From positions 1,240,001-1,304,000 of the forward strand of contig CAVYGS010000005.1 in the NCBI GenBank assembly GCA_963768185.1: a stretch of 64,000 nucleotides of DNA, read 5' to 3'. Origin of the DNA: Palsa-461 sp963768185 (lineage in GTDB: Bacteria > Actinomycetota > Acidimicrobiia > Acidimicrobiales > RAAP-2). The notes beneath the pieces are model-generated. The model was given only the letters and a program-made list of their open reading frames with translations, made no database searches and had not been told where the DNA came from. The translations under genes and the position numbers were made by a program. Positions 1 to 7,571 of the stretch are shown in pieces; positions within the stretch are counted from its first letter, which is position 1; each line of letters begins with the position of its first letter.

Positions 1-751
1 GGGCAAGGGTGTTCGTCACGGCCCACATCAGCGAGCGAAGGACCTCGTCGCTGGGTTCGGGTCCGAGCTGACTGACTGAGTCGTCGGTGTTCGACTCCGG
101 CACGCGTGCCGCTGTGAAGGAGGCGGGCAGGGCCCACGCCAGCGCCTCGATCCGACCGCTGTCGTGCCCGTCGATGAGGGGACGCCAGCAGGCCTTCCAT
201 TGACCGGCGATGAACTCGAGATCGGGCAGCAGTCGGCCCCGGGCAAGGAGTTCGACCACCATCTCGACGGCGTGGGCCGCGAAGCGGATATCAGACCCCA
301 GTTCGACATCCGAGGATCCCGCGTCGGTGAAGGACCGGTCGTTTCCGCTCACCAGGGGCAACAACCGGAGGAACTTCGTTGCAGCAGGGGGGTCGAGAAC
401 ATACCCGGGGGCCGTCCACAACGAGAGGTCCTCCCAGGAGCTCGAGAACGGTGCGGAGTCAGGTATTCGGTCCCCGAGCTCCTCGCCCAGCGTGGAGGCG
501 ATCGGAACTCCGCCTACTTCCGGGAGCTGGAGCGTGAGTTTCACGTCCTCCCCCAGCAGGTCCGCCGCCGCGATCCCCGCACTGTCCGAGACGGCCAGTC
601 GCAGACCGTCCTGATCGAGCACAGAGGGATGGGGTGGGATCCGGCGCGCCGGACGCCGTCGGGGAACCGGCATTGCGCGTCCGTTTCCGCCTTCTGCCCA
701 AAGTGCCAGGCGTCTAGAACCGGTCAGCCAGGCGGCATGAAGAACAATCAT
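1..751 (-). CDS. SNF2-family DEAD/DEAH helicase, N-terminal part (runs off left edge)
   Basis: The first 250 residues of a larger protein are visible; the helicase core lies beyond the window. From the ATG at 751 the protein opens MIVLHAAWLTGS and continues RRLALWAE, the usual opening of bacterial SNF2-type helicases. Near residues 165-200 it has a GRLLPDLEF block followed by WKACWRPLIDG, matching the N-terminal SNF2-associated (DUF3670-like) domain. A later ATG at 673 exists, but it would remove the conserved opening. Such proteins are ATP-dependent DNA or RNA translocases; some occur in defence or mobile-element loci, others are chromosomal. Here the gene lies on the island side of tRNA-Arg with an integrase. 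The family call rests on the N-terminal domain only. Confidence 0.72.
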   Translation of the reverse strand, partial: MIVLHAAWLTGSRRLALWAEGGNGRAMPVPRRRPARRIPPHPSVLDQDGLRLAVSDSAGIAAADLLGEDVKLTLQLPEVGGVPIASTLGEELGDRIPDSAPFSSSWEDLSLWTAPGYVLDPPAATKFLRLLPLVSGNDRSFTDAGSSDVELGSDIRFAAHAVEMVVELLARGRLLPDLEFIAGQWKACWRPLIDGHDSGRIEALAWALPASFTAARVPESNTDDSVSQLGPEPSDEVLRSLMWAVTNTLA

Positions 752-849
752 TGGCCCCATACTGGCGCAGCGCTGCCACCGCTCCCGGACTCACCGTCTA
801 AGCAGGTGGCGAGCTGGTGACGGCGTCGGAATGCGCAGGCAACGGGTCG

Positions 850-1335
850 CTACGGCGCCAGCCTCTCTCGGACGAGGTCGATAGGGCGCCGGTAGTCCCG
901 GGCGCTGTTGATGGTCCGCCGAAGCTGGCGGTTGAGCGGCCGGTCGTCCAGTGAGGCCAGGCCGCCGCTCTGGCTGACGGCCACTTCGGCCAGGAACGCC
1001 ATGTCGTTCATGCAGCCGAGCACGCTGCGATCGGCGGTCTTGGCAATGACCAGCTCGTCGCTCCTCGTGTCACCGAACGTATGCGCCGGAAGGCTTTCCT
1101 CTTGCAGCTCACGCTCGACGGCCACCGAGACGAGATCGCGGGTCGATCGGAGCTGACCGACTCGAACATCTGGTTCGAAGACGCTGAACAACGTCGCGGC
1201 GTGCGTGAGGATAAGGCACTTGCGGCGATCGAGGAGGAGCAGGTTGGCGTAGAAGTCCTCATCACATGGCTCGAGCGCCGATACCTCAGGGGGCCTGAGG
1301 ACGTCGAGGAGCTTCTTGGTACAGCGAAGGACCAC
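850..1335 (-). CDS. DUF6933 domain protein
   Basis: A 161-residue protein matching the DUF6933 pattern over its whole length: opening MVLRCTKKLLDVL, then DFYANLLLLDRRKCLI with LTHAATLF, later DRSVLGCMNDMAF, and a C-terminal LNRQLRRTINSA block. The function of the family is unknown. It starts 37 bp after the stop of the XRE-type regulator at 1373-1642, on the same strand, so the two are probably co-transcribed. The pairing of a small DNA-binding protein with a small protein of unknown function resembles a toxin-antitoxin or stress module, but nothing in the sequence proves that. No signal peptide or membrane segment is seen. Confidence 0.7.
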   Translation of the reverse strand: MVLRCTKKLLDVLRPPEVSALEPCDEDFYANLLLLDRRKCLILTHAATLFSVFEPDVRVGQLRSTRDLVSVAVERELQEESLPAHTFGDTRSDELVIAKTADRSVLGCMNDMAFLAEVAVSQSGGLASLDDRPLNRQLRRTINSARDYRRPIDLVRERLAP

Positions 1336-1372
1336 CGGCGAATAGTACGAGTCCCGATCAACCCTGAGTCTT

Positions 1373-1642
1373 TTACGTCGCCTCCCCTTCGAAACGTCTC
1401 AAAACGTCGTCCAGGTCGATGCCCGTGTGCGGAGGCGAATCGATCACACTGATGTTGTCGCCGAGAGCCATAAGGGTGCGGAGGACCAGGCCGAGCTCGA
1501 CGGACGACTTTCCCGCTTCGAGCGACTTCAGCCAGCGCACGCTGACCCCGGCCTGTTGAGCCAGAGCCTGCTGACTCATCTTCCTCGTGTTGCGCTGGTG
1601 ACGAACATGGGCTCCGAGGTCACCGGCGGTTCGAATCATCAT
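1373..1642 (-). CDS. XRE/HipB-type helix-turn-helix regulator
   Basis: An 89-residue protein with one XRE-type helix-turn-helix at about residues 10-60: MSQQALAQQAGVSVRWLKSL, then EAGKSSVELGLVLRTLMALG, the usual HipB-like arrangement. The C-terminal tail (about 25 residues) is acidic. No hipA kinase is present; the next gene on the strand encodes DUF6933. The ATG at 1642 lies 13 bp from the first of three near-identical palindromic boxes at 1656-1723, so autoregulation at this divergent promoter, shared with the Fic gene at 1869, is the natural reading. Confidence 0.8.
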   Translation of the reverse strand: MMIRTAGDLGAHVRHQRNTRKMSQQALAQQAGVSVRWLKSLEAGKSSVELGLVLRTLMALGDNISVIDSPPHTGIDLDDVLRRFEGEAT

Positions 1643-1655
1643 GCATGACTCCAGG

Positions 1656-1723
1656 GTGCACGTTCGTGCACCTCTTCAGTAGTGCACGTTCGTGCCCATT
1701 CAGAATAGTGCACGTTCGTACCC
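1656..1723. promoter_or_regulatory. Triple palindromic operator array (26-bp period)
   Basis: Three copies of GTGCACGTTCGTGCAC or close variants start at 1656, 1682 and 1708, exactly 26 bp apart. The first is a perfect dyad (GTGCACG, TT spacer, CGTGCAC); the second ends GCCC and the third ends TACCC. They sit between the divergent XRE gene (start 1642) and Fic gene (start 1869). They are likely binding sites for the XRE protein. Confidence 0.65.
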
Positions 1724-1868
1724 AAAACCCCGAATCCGCGCTGGGTATCGCCAGAGGCTGTGTCGGACCTCTCGGAGCGCCGGTTGCCCGACAGGTGACA
1801 TCAAGAAAGCTACATAATGTCGGTTAAGTTCTAACTGGCACTATGAGAAGGAACGGAGGACATGGGCC

Positions 1869-3149
1869 GTGGCCCGGTACGAGGAACTGATCTGGCAGGG
1901 CAGTCCGACGGGGCAGACCCGCCGGGAGCGCACCTCGTGCTCCTACCGCGCCTACCTGCCCGATCCCCTCGCCGAGCGGGTCCTGGCGCTTCCGGCCGAT
2001 CTCGTCGCTGACCTCTCCGACGCTGACCGGGCCGTAGCTGCCCTTCAAGACCGGACGACAGGTCTGGCCAGTGTCGAGTCGGTGGCACGGCTGCTCCTGC
2101 GGGCCGAGGCGGTCGGTTCCTCTTATATCGAAGGCCTTCAAGTCAACGCGCGTCGGCTCGCAAAGGAAGAGTTCGCCGAGCGTGCGGGGCTCCCCGCCAA
2201 CGACGACACCGCCCGGGCGGTGCTCGGGAACATCCGCGCCATGGGCGGTGCCCTCGAACTGGCTGATCTCGACCGGCCGATCACCATCGACGATCTCTGC
2301 GGACTGCACCGCGAACTGCTCGCGGGAACTCGGGACGAGCACTGGGGTGGCGTGGTGCGCCAGGAGCAGAACTGGATCGGTGGCGTCAACCCCTGCCGCG
2401 CCGCTTACGTCCCACCGCCCCACGAACTGGTGCACGCTCTGCTCGAGGACCTGTGCTCGTACATGTCGGGAGACGACCATCCGCCCATCGTCCAGGCCGC
2501 CTTGGCCCACGCCCAGTTCGAGACAATCCACCCCTTCGTCGACGGGAATGGGCGGGTCGGCCGGGCCTTGATCCACCTCATCCTGCGCCGCCGCGGCCTG
2601 GCTCCGAACTTCGTGCCTGCGGTCAGCCTCATCCTGGCCACCAATGCCGGTGCCTATATCGCCGGTCTGGTCTCCTTCCGCTACGACGCTCCGGCTGATG
2701 ACCCTTTGGCTGCCACAGCGGCAATTCAGTGGATCGACGTCTTCGTCAATGCGTTGCTGCGGGCCTGTGCCGATGCTGCAGTGTTCGCCGACCAACTCGA
2801 CAAGCTCGAGGAGCGCTGGCGCGATGCAGTGAGCCCCGTGCGCCGTCGTTCTGCGGCTGACCTGCTCTTGTCGGCCCTCCCGAGCATCCCGATTCTGACG
2901 GTCGAGACAGCGGCAGAGGCCATCGGCCGATCGCGCAAAAGGACGAACGACGCGGTGAATTACTTGCACGAGCGAGGCGTGCTGCGACAGGGAACCATCG
3001 GACGACGCAATCGTGTCTTCGAGGTCGCCGACGTTCTCGACGCAATCACCCAGTTTGAGCGTCGTCTCGCCTCGCCAGCTGCGGATACCGAGATCGCGCC
3101 AGCTGCTCGTGCCGTACCAGCGCGCAACCAGCGGTCAGGACAGGGTTGA
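1869..3149 (+). CDS. Fic family protein (probable AMPylase), DNA-binding C-terminus
   Basis: A 426-residue class II Fic protein. The catalytic loop HPFVDGNGRVGRA is intact at about residues 222-234. An N-terminal inhibitory helix SSYIEG at about residues 92-97 supplies the S-x-x-x-E-G motif that self-restrains class II Fic enzymes. The C-terminal 100 residues (TVETAAEAIGRSRKRTNDAV) look like a winged helix. Fic enzymes usually transfer AMP from ATP to a protein hydroxyl. The GTG at 1869 is preceded by GGAGG at the proper distance; the nearby ATG at 1862 is out of frame. The gene is transcribed away from the operator array. The target is unknown. Confidence 0.9.
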   Translation: MARYEELIWQGSPTGQTRRERTSCSYRAYLPDPLAERVLALPADLVADLSDADRAVAALQDRTTGLASVESVARLLLRAEAVGSSYIEGLQVNARRLAKEEFAERAGLPANDDTARAVLGNIRAMGGALELADLDRPITIDDLCGLHRELLAGTRDEHWGGVVRQEQNWIGGVNPCRAAYVPPPHELVHALLEDLCSYMSGDDHPPIVQAALAHAQFETIHPFVDGNGRVGRALIHLILRRRGLAPNFVPAVSLILATNAGAYIAGLVSFRYDAPADDPLAATAAIQWIDVFVNALLRACADAAVFADQLDKLEERWRDAVSPVRRRSAADLLLSALPSIPILTVETAAEAIGRSRKRTNDAVNYLHERGVLRQGTIGRRNRVFEVADVLDAITQFERRLASPAADTEIAPAARAVPARNQRSGQG

Positions 3150-3222
3150 TCCGCAGTCACCCGCCACGACACGAAGACGACGCGCCGCAAGGATCGTGTG
3201 CATGGGATTGGTGCCGGTGCGG

Positions 3223-4387
3223 TCATGGTTTGGATAGCGCAGAACTGAGCAGCTCGTCGATGTCGTCGGCCACGGTCTCGTCTTCGAGTGGCATGGCGTG
3301 GGCGTAGTTCCGCAACGTTGTCGAAGGGTCCCGGTGACCGAGTCGCTGCTGAGCCCGGAGCAACTCGCCTCGCCCGACGAGGAACGTCGCCACACTGTGG
3401 CGCAGGCGATGCAGCGACGCCCCCTCGACCTCAGCCAGCCGGGCGAGTTGGGCGAACCAGTGGCCGAGTGCGCCCGCGGTCAACCGGACCTGGTGATCGG
3501 CCGACGGAGAAAAGAGCCACGGTCCCAGACCAACGCCCTCGGGAAGACGGGCGACCCAGCACTCCGCACTCGAACCCCACAATTCGACCGTCTGGCGCCC
3601 GAGGGTGAGCCGTCGCGTCCGGCCCGTCTTGGTGGGCCCGAGCACATCGGCCGAGACGCCCCGTTCGATGCTGAGCACGCGTCCATCGAGATCGTCGAAG
3701 CGCAGCGCCACCAGCTCGCCACGCCGCGCGCCCGAGTCGGCGGCCAAGCGGGCGAGGAGCCGGATTTGCTCAGCCTTGTGTCGGTACTTCGCCTCGCGCG
3801 ACTCGGCGGAGGCAACGAGCGCGTCGGCGGCCTCGAGCAGACGGAGCACCTCATCGGTGCTGATATGGAGCCGGGTGCCCGGGCGCTGCGGCCCGCGCAT
3901 ACCCGAGAGCGGGTTGACGTCAATGACGCGCTCGACATGGGCCCAGCCGACAGCCGAACGCAGCACGCGGAAGCGCCCCGAGACCACGGCCACCGAGGCG
4001 CCCGCCGAACTCCACGCCGCCATCGCCGCCCGCACATGCTCGGGTTTGAGCGTCGACACGCGGCGCAGCGCCAGTGGGTCCGTACGGAGCGCCTTGACAT
4101 TCGAGCGCGCCCCGATCCACGTGGCCGGCCGCCAGTCGTGGTGCGCGCTGAGCCAGCGCTCGAGCAGCTCGGCGACGCTGAGGAACGGCGCCGCCCGCCG
4201 GATGGCGCGCCGCTCGGCCCACTCCGCGGCCAGTTCCTTGCGGCGAAGCTCGGCGTCTTGTGCACATCCGTGGAAAGCGAAGGACCGCTGCACCGTGCGC
4301 CCCGAGACCGGGTCGACACCGACAGCGACGTCGTATCTCCCAGGTGCCCGGACTGCGCTCGCGTATGGTGCCGTCGCCCCACGCCAT
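3223..4387 (-). pseudogene. Tyrosine recombinase/integrase with an N-terminal frameshift
   Basis: A phage-type integrase next to tRNA-Arg. The catalytic domain has ARRGELVALRFDDL (first Arg), SLHRLRHSVATFL (H-x-L-R-H) and LGHRDPSTTLRNYAHAM (His and Tyr nucleophile), so the active site is complete. The N-terminus MAWGDGTIRERSPGTWE, typical of the SAM/AP2-like arm of such integrases, is in a different frame from YDVAVGVDPVSGR. Removing one base near 4336-4340 joins them with family-like spacing. Either the copy is inactivated or the consensus carries one extra base. It presumably catalysed integration at the 3' end of the tRNA at 4482-4554. Confidence 0.85.
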
Positions 4388-4481
4388 GCGCCCAAAAGTA
4401 GGGACGAATGTAGGGACACGGCGCGGATCCCTGGTCCGTGCAGTTGCCCGTTTGTAGTATCTAAGCTGGGCTTACGAGGCG

Positions 4482-4554
4482 CGCGCTCGGAGGGATTCGA
4501 ACCCCCAACCTTCTGATCCGTAGTCAGATGCTCTATCCGTTGAGCTACGAGCGC
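4482..4554 (-). tRNA. tRNA-Arg (anticodon ACG)
   Basis: The minus strand folds as a complete cloverleaf: acceptor GCGCTCG paired with CGAGCGC, D-stem GCTC/GAGC, anticodon stem TCTGA/TCAGA around loop CTACGGA (anticodon ACG), and T-arm GGGGG-TTCGAAT-CCCTC. The discriminator base is G and CCA is not encoded. The 3' end faces the integrase about 95 bp away, the usual arrangement for an element integrated into a tRNA gene. Confidence 0.95.
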
Positions 4555-4679
4555 CGAACTGAGGGTTCCCACGGTACCCGTTCGCCATTCTCGTGTTCCC
4601 TGCTGCTCGCAGCCTTGTGCTCGAGTCAGCCGTCTCGTCAACGAGTTGGACGTTGACAGTGTCGAGCACGGGAACCTAG

Positions 4680-4713
4680 GTTCGTATAGCGCATACCTGT
4701 GCGTTAAGCGAAC
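4680..4713. promoter_or_regulatory. Candidate operator dyad upstream of pcaI
   Basis: A 34-bp nested dyad: GTTCG-5-CGCA-6-TGCG-5-CGAAC, with both arms perfectly symmetric, ending 12 bp before the GTG start of pcaI. The IclR-type regulator encoded in the same operon is the obvious candidate to bind it. A promoter probably overlaps it, but no convincing -35/-10 pair was assigned. Confidence 0.5.
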
Positions 4714-4725
4714 TTTGGGGATTCT

Positions 4726-5550
4726 GTGGCCCAGATCCAGAGTCTTGCCGAGGCCGTCGGCACCCTGGTCCATGACGGAGATTGCGTCGCCCTCGAGGGC
4801 TTCACCCATCTGATCCCAGTCGCGGCCGGTCAAGAGATCATCCGCCAGGGGCGCCGCGACCTGACCCTTGTGCGGCTGACCCCCGACGTCGTGTTCGACC
4901 AGCTCATCGGGATGGGATGCGCGAAGAAGCTCGTCTTCGGATGGGGCGGGAACCCCGGCGTGGGCTCCCTGCACCGGTTCCGGGACGCGGTCGAAAACGG
5001 CTGGCCACACGAGCTCGAGATCGAGGAGCACAGCCACGCCGGTCTGACGAACCGCTACGTCGCCGGTGCGTCCGGGGTCCCGTTCGCCACTCTCCGGGGC
5101 TACTTCGGGACCGACCTCATGGGAAGGACCGAGACGGTGCGGAGCGTGGTGTGCCCGTTCACTGGGGAGGAGCTGGCGGCGGTCGCCGCGCTGCGGCCTG
5201 ACGTCACGATCGTCCACGCCCAACAGGCCGACCACGACGGCAACGTGCTCATGTGGGGCATCACGGGTGTCAACAAGGAGGCGGTCCTGGCGGCCCACCG
5301 AGTGCTCGTCACCGTCGAGCAGGTGGTGGATCGTCTGGAACCACGCCCAGGTGGTGTCTTCCTCCCCGAGTGGGTCATCGACTCGGTGGTCGAGGCACCC
5401 GGTGGCGCGTACCCCTCGTACACCGACGGCTACTACGAGCGGGACAACTCGGCCTATGTGCGTTGGGACGCGATCAGCAGGGACCGCGACACCTTCGTGG
5501 CGTGGATCGAGGAACACGTGCTGCAGACGCCATCGGCGGTGGGCGGGTGA
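4726..5550 (+). CDS. pcaI: 3-oxoadipate CoA-transferase subunit A
   Basis: A 274-residue class I CoA-transferase alpha subunit of the glutaconate/3-oxoadipate type (LVFGWGGNPGVGSLHRF, FGTDLMGRTE, LPEWVIDSVVEAPGGAYPS). With subunit B it moves CoA from succinyl-CoA to 3-oxoadipate, the penultimate step of protocatechuate catabolism. It begins with GTG just after a strong dyad and is the first gene of the pca operon. Its TGA overlaps the proposed GTG start of pcaJ (GTGA). The 3-oxoadipate assignment rests on the neighbouring pcaHGBL genes; the family alone would also allow glutaconate. Confidence 0.88.
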   Translation: MAQIQSLAEAVGTLVHDGDCVALEGFTHLIPVAAGQEIIRQGRRDLTLVRLTPDVVFDQLIGMGCAKKLVFGWGGNPGVGSLHRFRDAVENGWPHELEIEEHSHAGLTNRYVAGASGVPFATLRGYFGTDLMGRTETVRSVVCPFTGEELAAVAALRPDVTIVHAQQADHDGNVLMWGITGVNKEAVLAAHRVLVTVEQVVDRLEPRPGGVFLPEWVIDSVVEAPGGAYPSYTDGYYERDNSAYVRWDAISRDRDTFVAWIEEHVLQTPSAVGG

Positions 5551-6345
5551 CGACCACCTCCACGGCCGGGACCACTCGGGCGGGGTCGCCCACCTACGAG
5601 CCCGACGACATGATGATCGCGGCCGCCCGCGCGGGCCCTTCGCGGCTATCGGGTCTGTTTCGTGGGCATCGGGTTGCCGAGCACCGCGGCCAACCTCGCC
5701 CGCGCCACCCACAACCCCGACCTCGTGCTCGTCTACGAATCGGGGACGATCGGGGCGAAGCCGACGCGTCTGCCGCTCTCCATCGGCGACGGCGAGCTGG
5801 CCGCCACCGCGGACTCGGTCGTGTCCGTGCCCGAGATCTTCAACTACTGGGTGCAGGGCGGCCGGATCGAGGTCGGCTTCCTCAGTGCCGCCCAGATGGA
5901 TCGATTCGCGAACCTCAACTCCACGGTGATCGGCGACTATGACCACCCCGCGGTGCGTCTCCCCGGTGCCGGAGGTGCACCCGAGATCGCGGCCTCCTGC
6001 CGTGAGGTCATCGTCCTCATCCGCCAGAGCCATCGCACCTTCGTCGAGCATCTCGACTTCCGCACCACGGTGGGCTATGGCGGGGGCCCGGGCGATCGGG
6101 CGCGCTGGGGCCTCACCGGGGCGGGGCCGACGCTGGTGATCACCGATCTCGGCCTCCTCCGCCCCAATCCTGAGACCTGCGAACTCGAGATGGCGGCCCT
6201 GCACCCCGGCGTCCACATCGAGCAGGCACGGGCCGCCACGCCGTGGGACCTGAAGGTCGCCCTGGATCTCAGAACGACCGAGCCGCTGTCCGGGGAGGAG
6301 CTGATCAAGCTCCGCGCGCTGCAAGCGACCCAGAACCACGGCTAG
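5547..6345 (+). CDS. pcaJ: 3-oxoadipate CoA-transferase subunit B (frameshift near the start)
   Basis: The beta subunit partner of PcaI. From 5662 onward the frame is intact (MGIGLPSTAANLARATHNPD, LVLVYESGTIGAKPT with the catalytic Glu, and EIFNYWVQGGRIEVGF). The GTG at 5547, which overlaps the pcaI stop, reads YEPDDMMIAAARA in another frame. Deleting one G from the GGG at 5633-5635 joins it to ALRGYRVCFVGIGLPS, exactly the conserved N-terminus. As displayed, translation could begin only at 5662 and would lack about 39 residues including a core strand. A consensus indel in the G/C run is the simplest explanation; a true lesion would block growth through this branch. Confidence 0.85.
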
Positions 6346-6349
6346 CGCG

Positions 6350-7039
6350 ATGGCACGGGGCACCCCGCAGATGGTGATCGATCCGCCGTACGACTCGCCC
6401 GAGTACCGCTCGAGCGAGCTGCGCCACCCGAAGCGCCCGCTCTTCGCCCTGGCATCGGGACCGACCGAGCTGCACGGCCCCGTCTTCGGCGAGCGGTCGG
6501 TCCTTCCAGGCGACGCCGACCTCACGACTCAGCACGCCGGGGAACCCCAGGGCGAACGCATCGTCGTCTCGGGCCGGTTGCTGGACGACCGCGGCAAGCC
6601 GATCGCCGGACAGCTCGTTGAGATCTGGCAGACGAACGCAGCGGGCCGCTACGCGCACGACGGCGACCAGCACCCCGCTCCCCTCGACCCCAACTTCACC
6701 GGCGCGGGTCGATGCCTCACCGACGCCGAGGGCGCCTACCGGTTCGTCACAATCAGGCCCGGCGCCTACCCGTGGCGCAATCACGTCAACGCGTGGCGCC
6801 CGGCGCACATCCACTTCTCGGTGTTCGGGCGGGCGTTCACCGAGCGGCTCGCGACCCAGATGTACTTTCCCGGCGACCCGCTGCTCACGCTCGACCCGAT
6901 CTTCAACTCGGTCAGCGAGCGGACCCGCGACCGGATGGCGAGCTCCTTCGACCTCGACACGACGATCGAAGAGTGGGCGCTCGGCTATCGCTTCGACGTG
7001 ATGGTGGGCGGCCACCTCGCGACCCCGATGGTCGGCTGA
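6350..7039 (+). CDS. pcaH: Protocatechuate 3,4-dioxygenase beta subunit
   Basis: A 229-residue intradiol dioxygenase beta subunit. It has the N-terminal PcaH extension and the core block VEIWQTNAAGRYAHDGDQH, with the first iron-ligand Tyr. RPGAYPWRNHVNAWRPAHIH supplies the second Tyr and the two His ligands of the non-heme Fe(III). With PcaG it opens the protocatechuate ring between the hydroxyls to give 3-carboxy-cis,cis-muconate. It starts 4 bp after pcaJ and ends 1 bp before pcaG, so the genes are translationally close. Length is normal for the family. Confidence 0.96.
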   Translation: MARGTPQMVIDPPYDSPEYRSSELRHPKRPLFALASGPTELHGPVFGERSVLPGDADLTTQHAGEPQGERIVVSGRLLDDRGKPIAGQLVEIWQTNAAGRYAHDGDQHPAPLDPNFTGAGRCLTDAEGAYRFVTIRPGAYPWRNHVNAWRPAHIHFSVFGRAFTERLATQMYFPGDPLLTLDPIFNSVSERTRDRMASSFDLDTTIEEWALGYRFDVMVGGHLATPMVG

Positions 7040-7040
7040 A

Positions 7041-7571
7041 GTGGCGACCACCGGACCCACCCCCTCCCAGACCGTCGGGCCGTTCTTCAGGATCGGCTTG
7101 GAGTGGTTGGACACGCCCGAGCTCGTCGCGCCGTCGCAGTCCGGCGCCATCCGGATCGAGGGCGTGGTCCTCGACGGTGCCGGCGTGCCCCTGCCCGACG
7201 CGGTGCTCGAGATCTTCCAGGCCGACCCCGCCGGACGGTTCCCACCGGACTGCGAGCCGGGTTGGGGCGGGTTCGGGCGGTGCCTCACCGACGAGGAGGG
7301 TCGGTTTCACTTCGTGACGGTCAAGCCGGGACCGGTCGAACCGGGTGCCGCGCCCCACATCGCGGTGTCGGTCTTCGCCCGGGGACTCCTCCAGCGGCTG
7401 GTCACGCGCTGCTACTTCGGCGACGAGGCTGAGGCGAACGCCGACGACCCCGTCCTGTCCTCGATCGGCCCCACCGCCACTGCGACCCTCGTGGCCCAGC
7501 CAGCCGAGGGCTGCTATCGATTCGACCTGCACCTGCAGGGGGACAAGGAGACCGCCTTCTTTGCCTGGTGA
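7041..7571 (+). CDS. pcaG: Protocatechuate 3,4-dioxygenase alpha subunit
   Basis: A 176-residue alpha subunit that opens with the hallmark TPSQTVGPFF. It lacks the iron-binding Tyr/His set, as expected for PcaG, and carries the F-x-x-V-T-V-K-P-G and SVFARGLLQRLVTRCYF blocks that shape the active site of the alpha-beta protomer. GTG start directly after the pcaH stop. The last codons overlap the proposed TTG start of pcaB. Confidence 0.95.
   Translation: MATTGPTPSQTVGPFFRIGLEWLDTPELVAPSQSGAIRIEGVVLDGAGVPLPDAVLEIFQADPAGRFPPDCEPGWGGFGRCLTDEEGRFHFVTVKPGPVEPGAAPHIAVSVFARGLLQRLVTRCYFGDEAEANADDPVLSSIGPTATATLVAQPAEGCYRFDLHLQGDKETAFFAW

Noticed and set aside
164..820. Plus-strand frame of 218 codons at the left edge
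   Set aside because: It is the antisense of the SNF2 helicase gene; the minus-strand reading from 751 shows family motifs and this one does not.
1373..1642. HipAB toxin-antitoxin system
   Set aside because: The regulator is HipB-like, but no HipA kinase is present; the neighbour is a DUF6933 protein.
1656..1723. CRISPR array
   Set aside because: Only three 16-bp palindromic boxes with 10-bp gaps; units are too short and no cas gene is near. An operator array fits better.
1824..2969. Long minus-strand frame opposite the Fic gene
   Set aside because: Low-complexity, polar translation with no motif; the plus strand encodes a complete Fic protein with a ribosome-binding site.
3223..6525. Minus-strand frame of 1100 codons across the integrase, tRNA-Arg and pcaI/pcaJ
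   Set aside because: Only its last third is the integrase; the rest is antisense to the tRNA and CoA-transferase genes.
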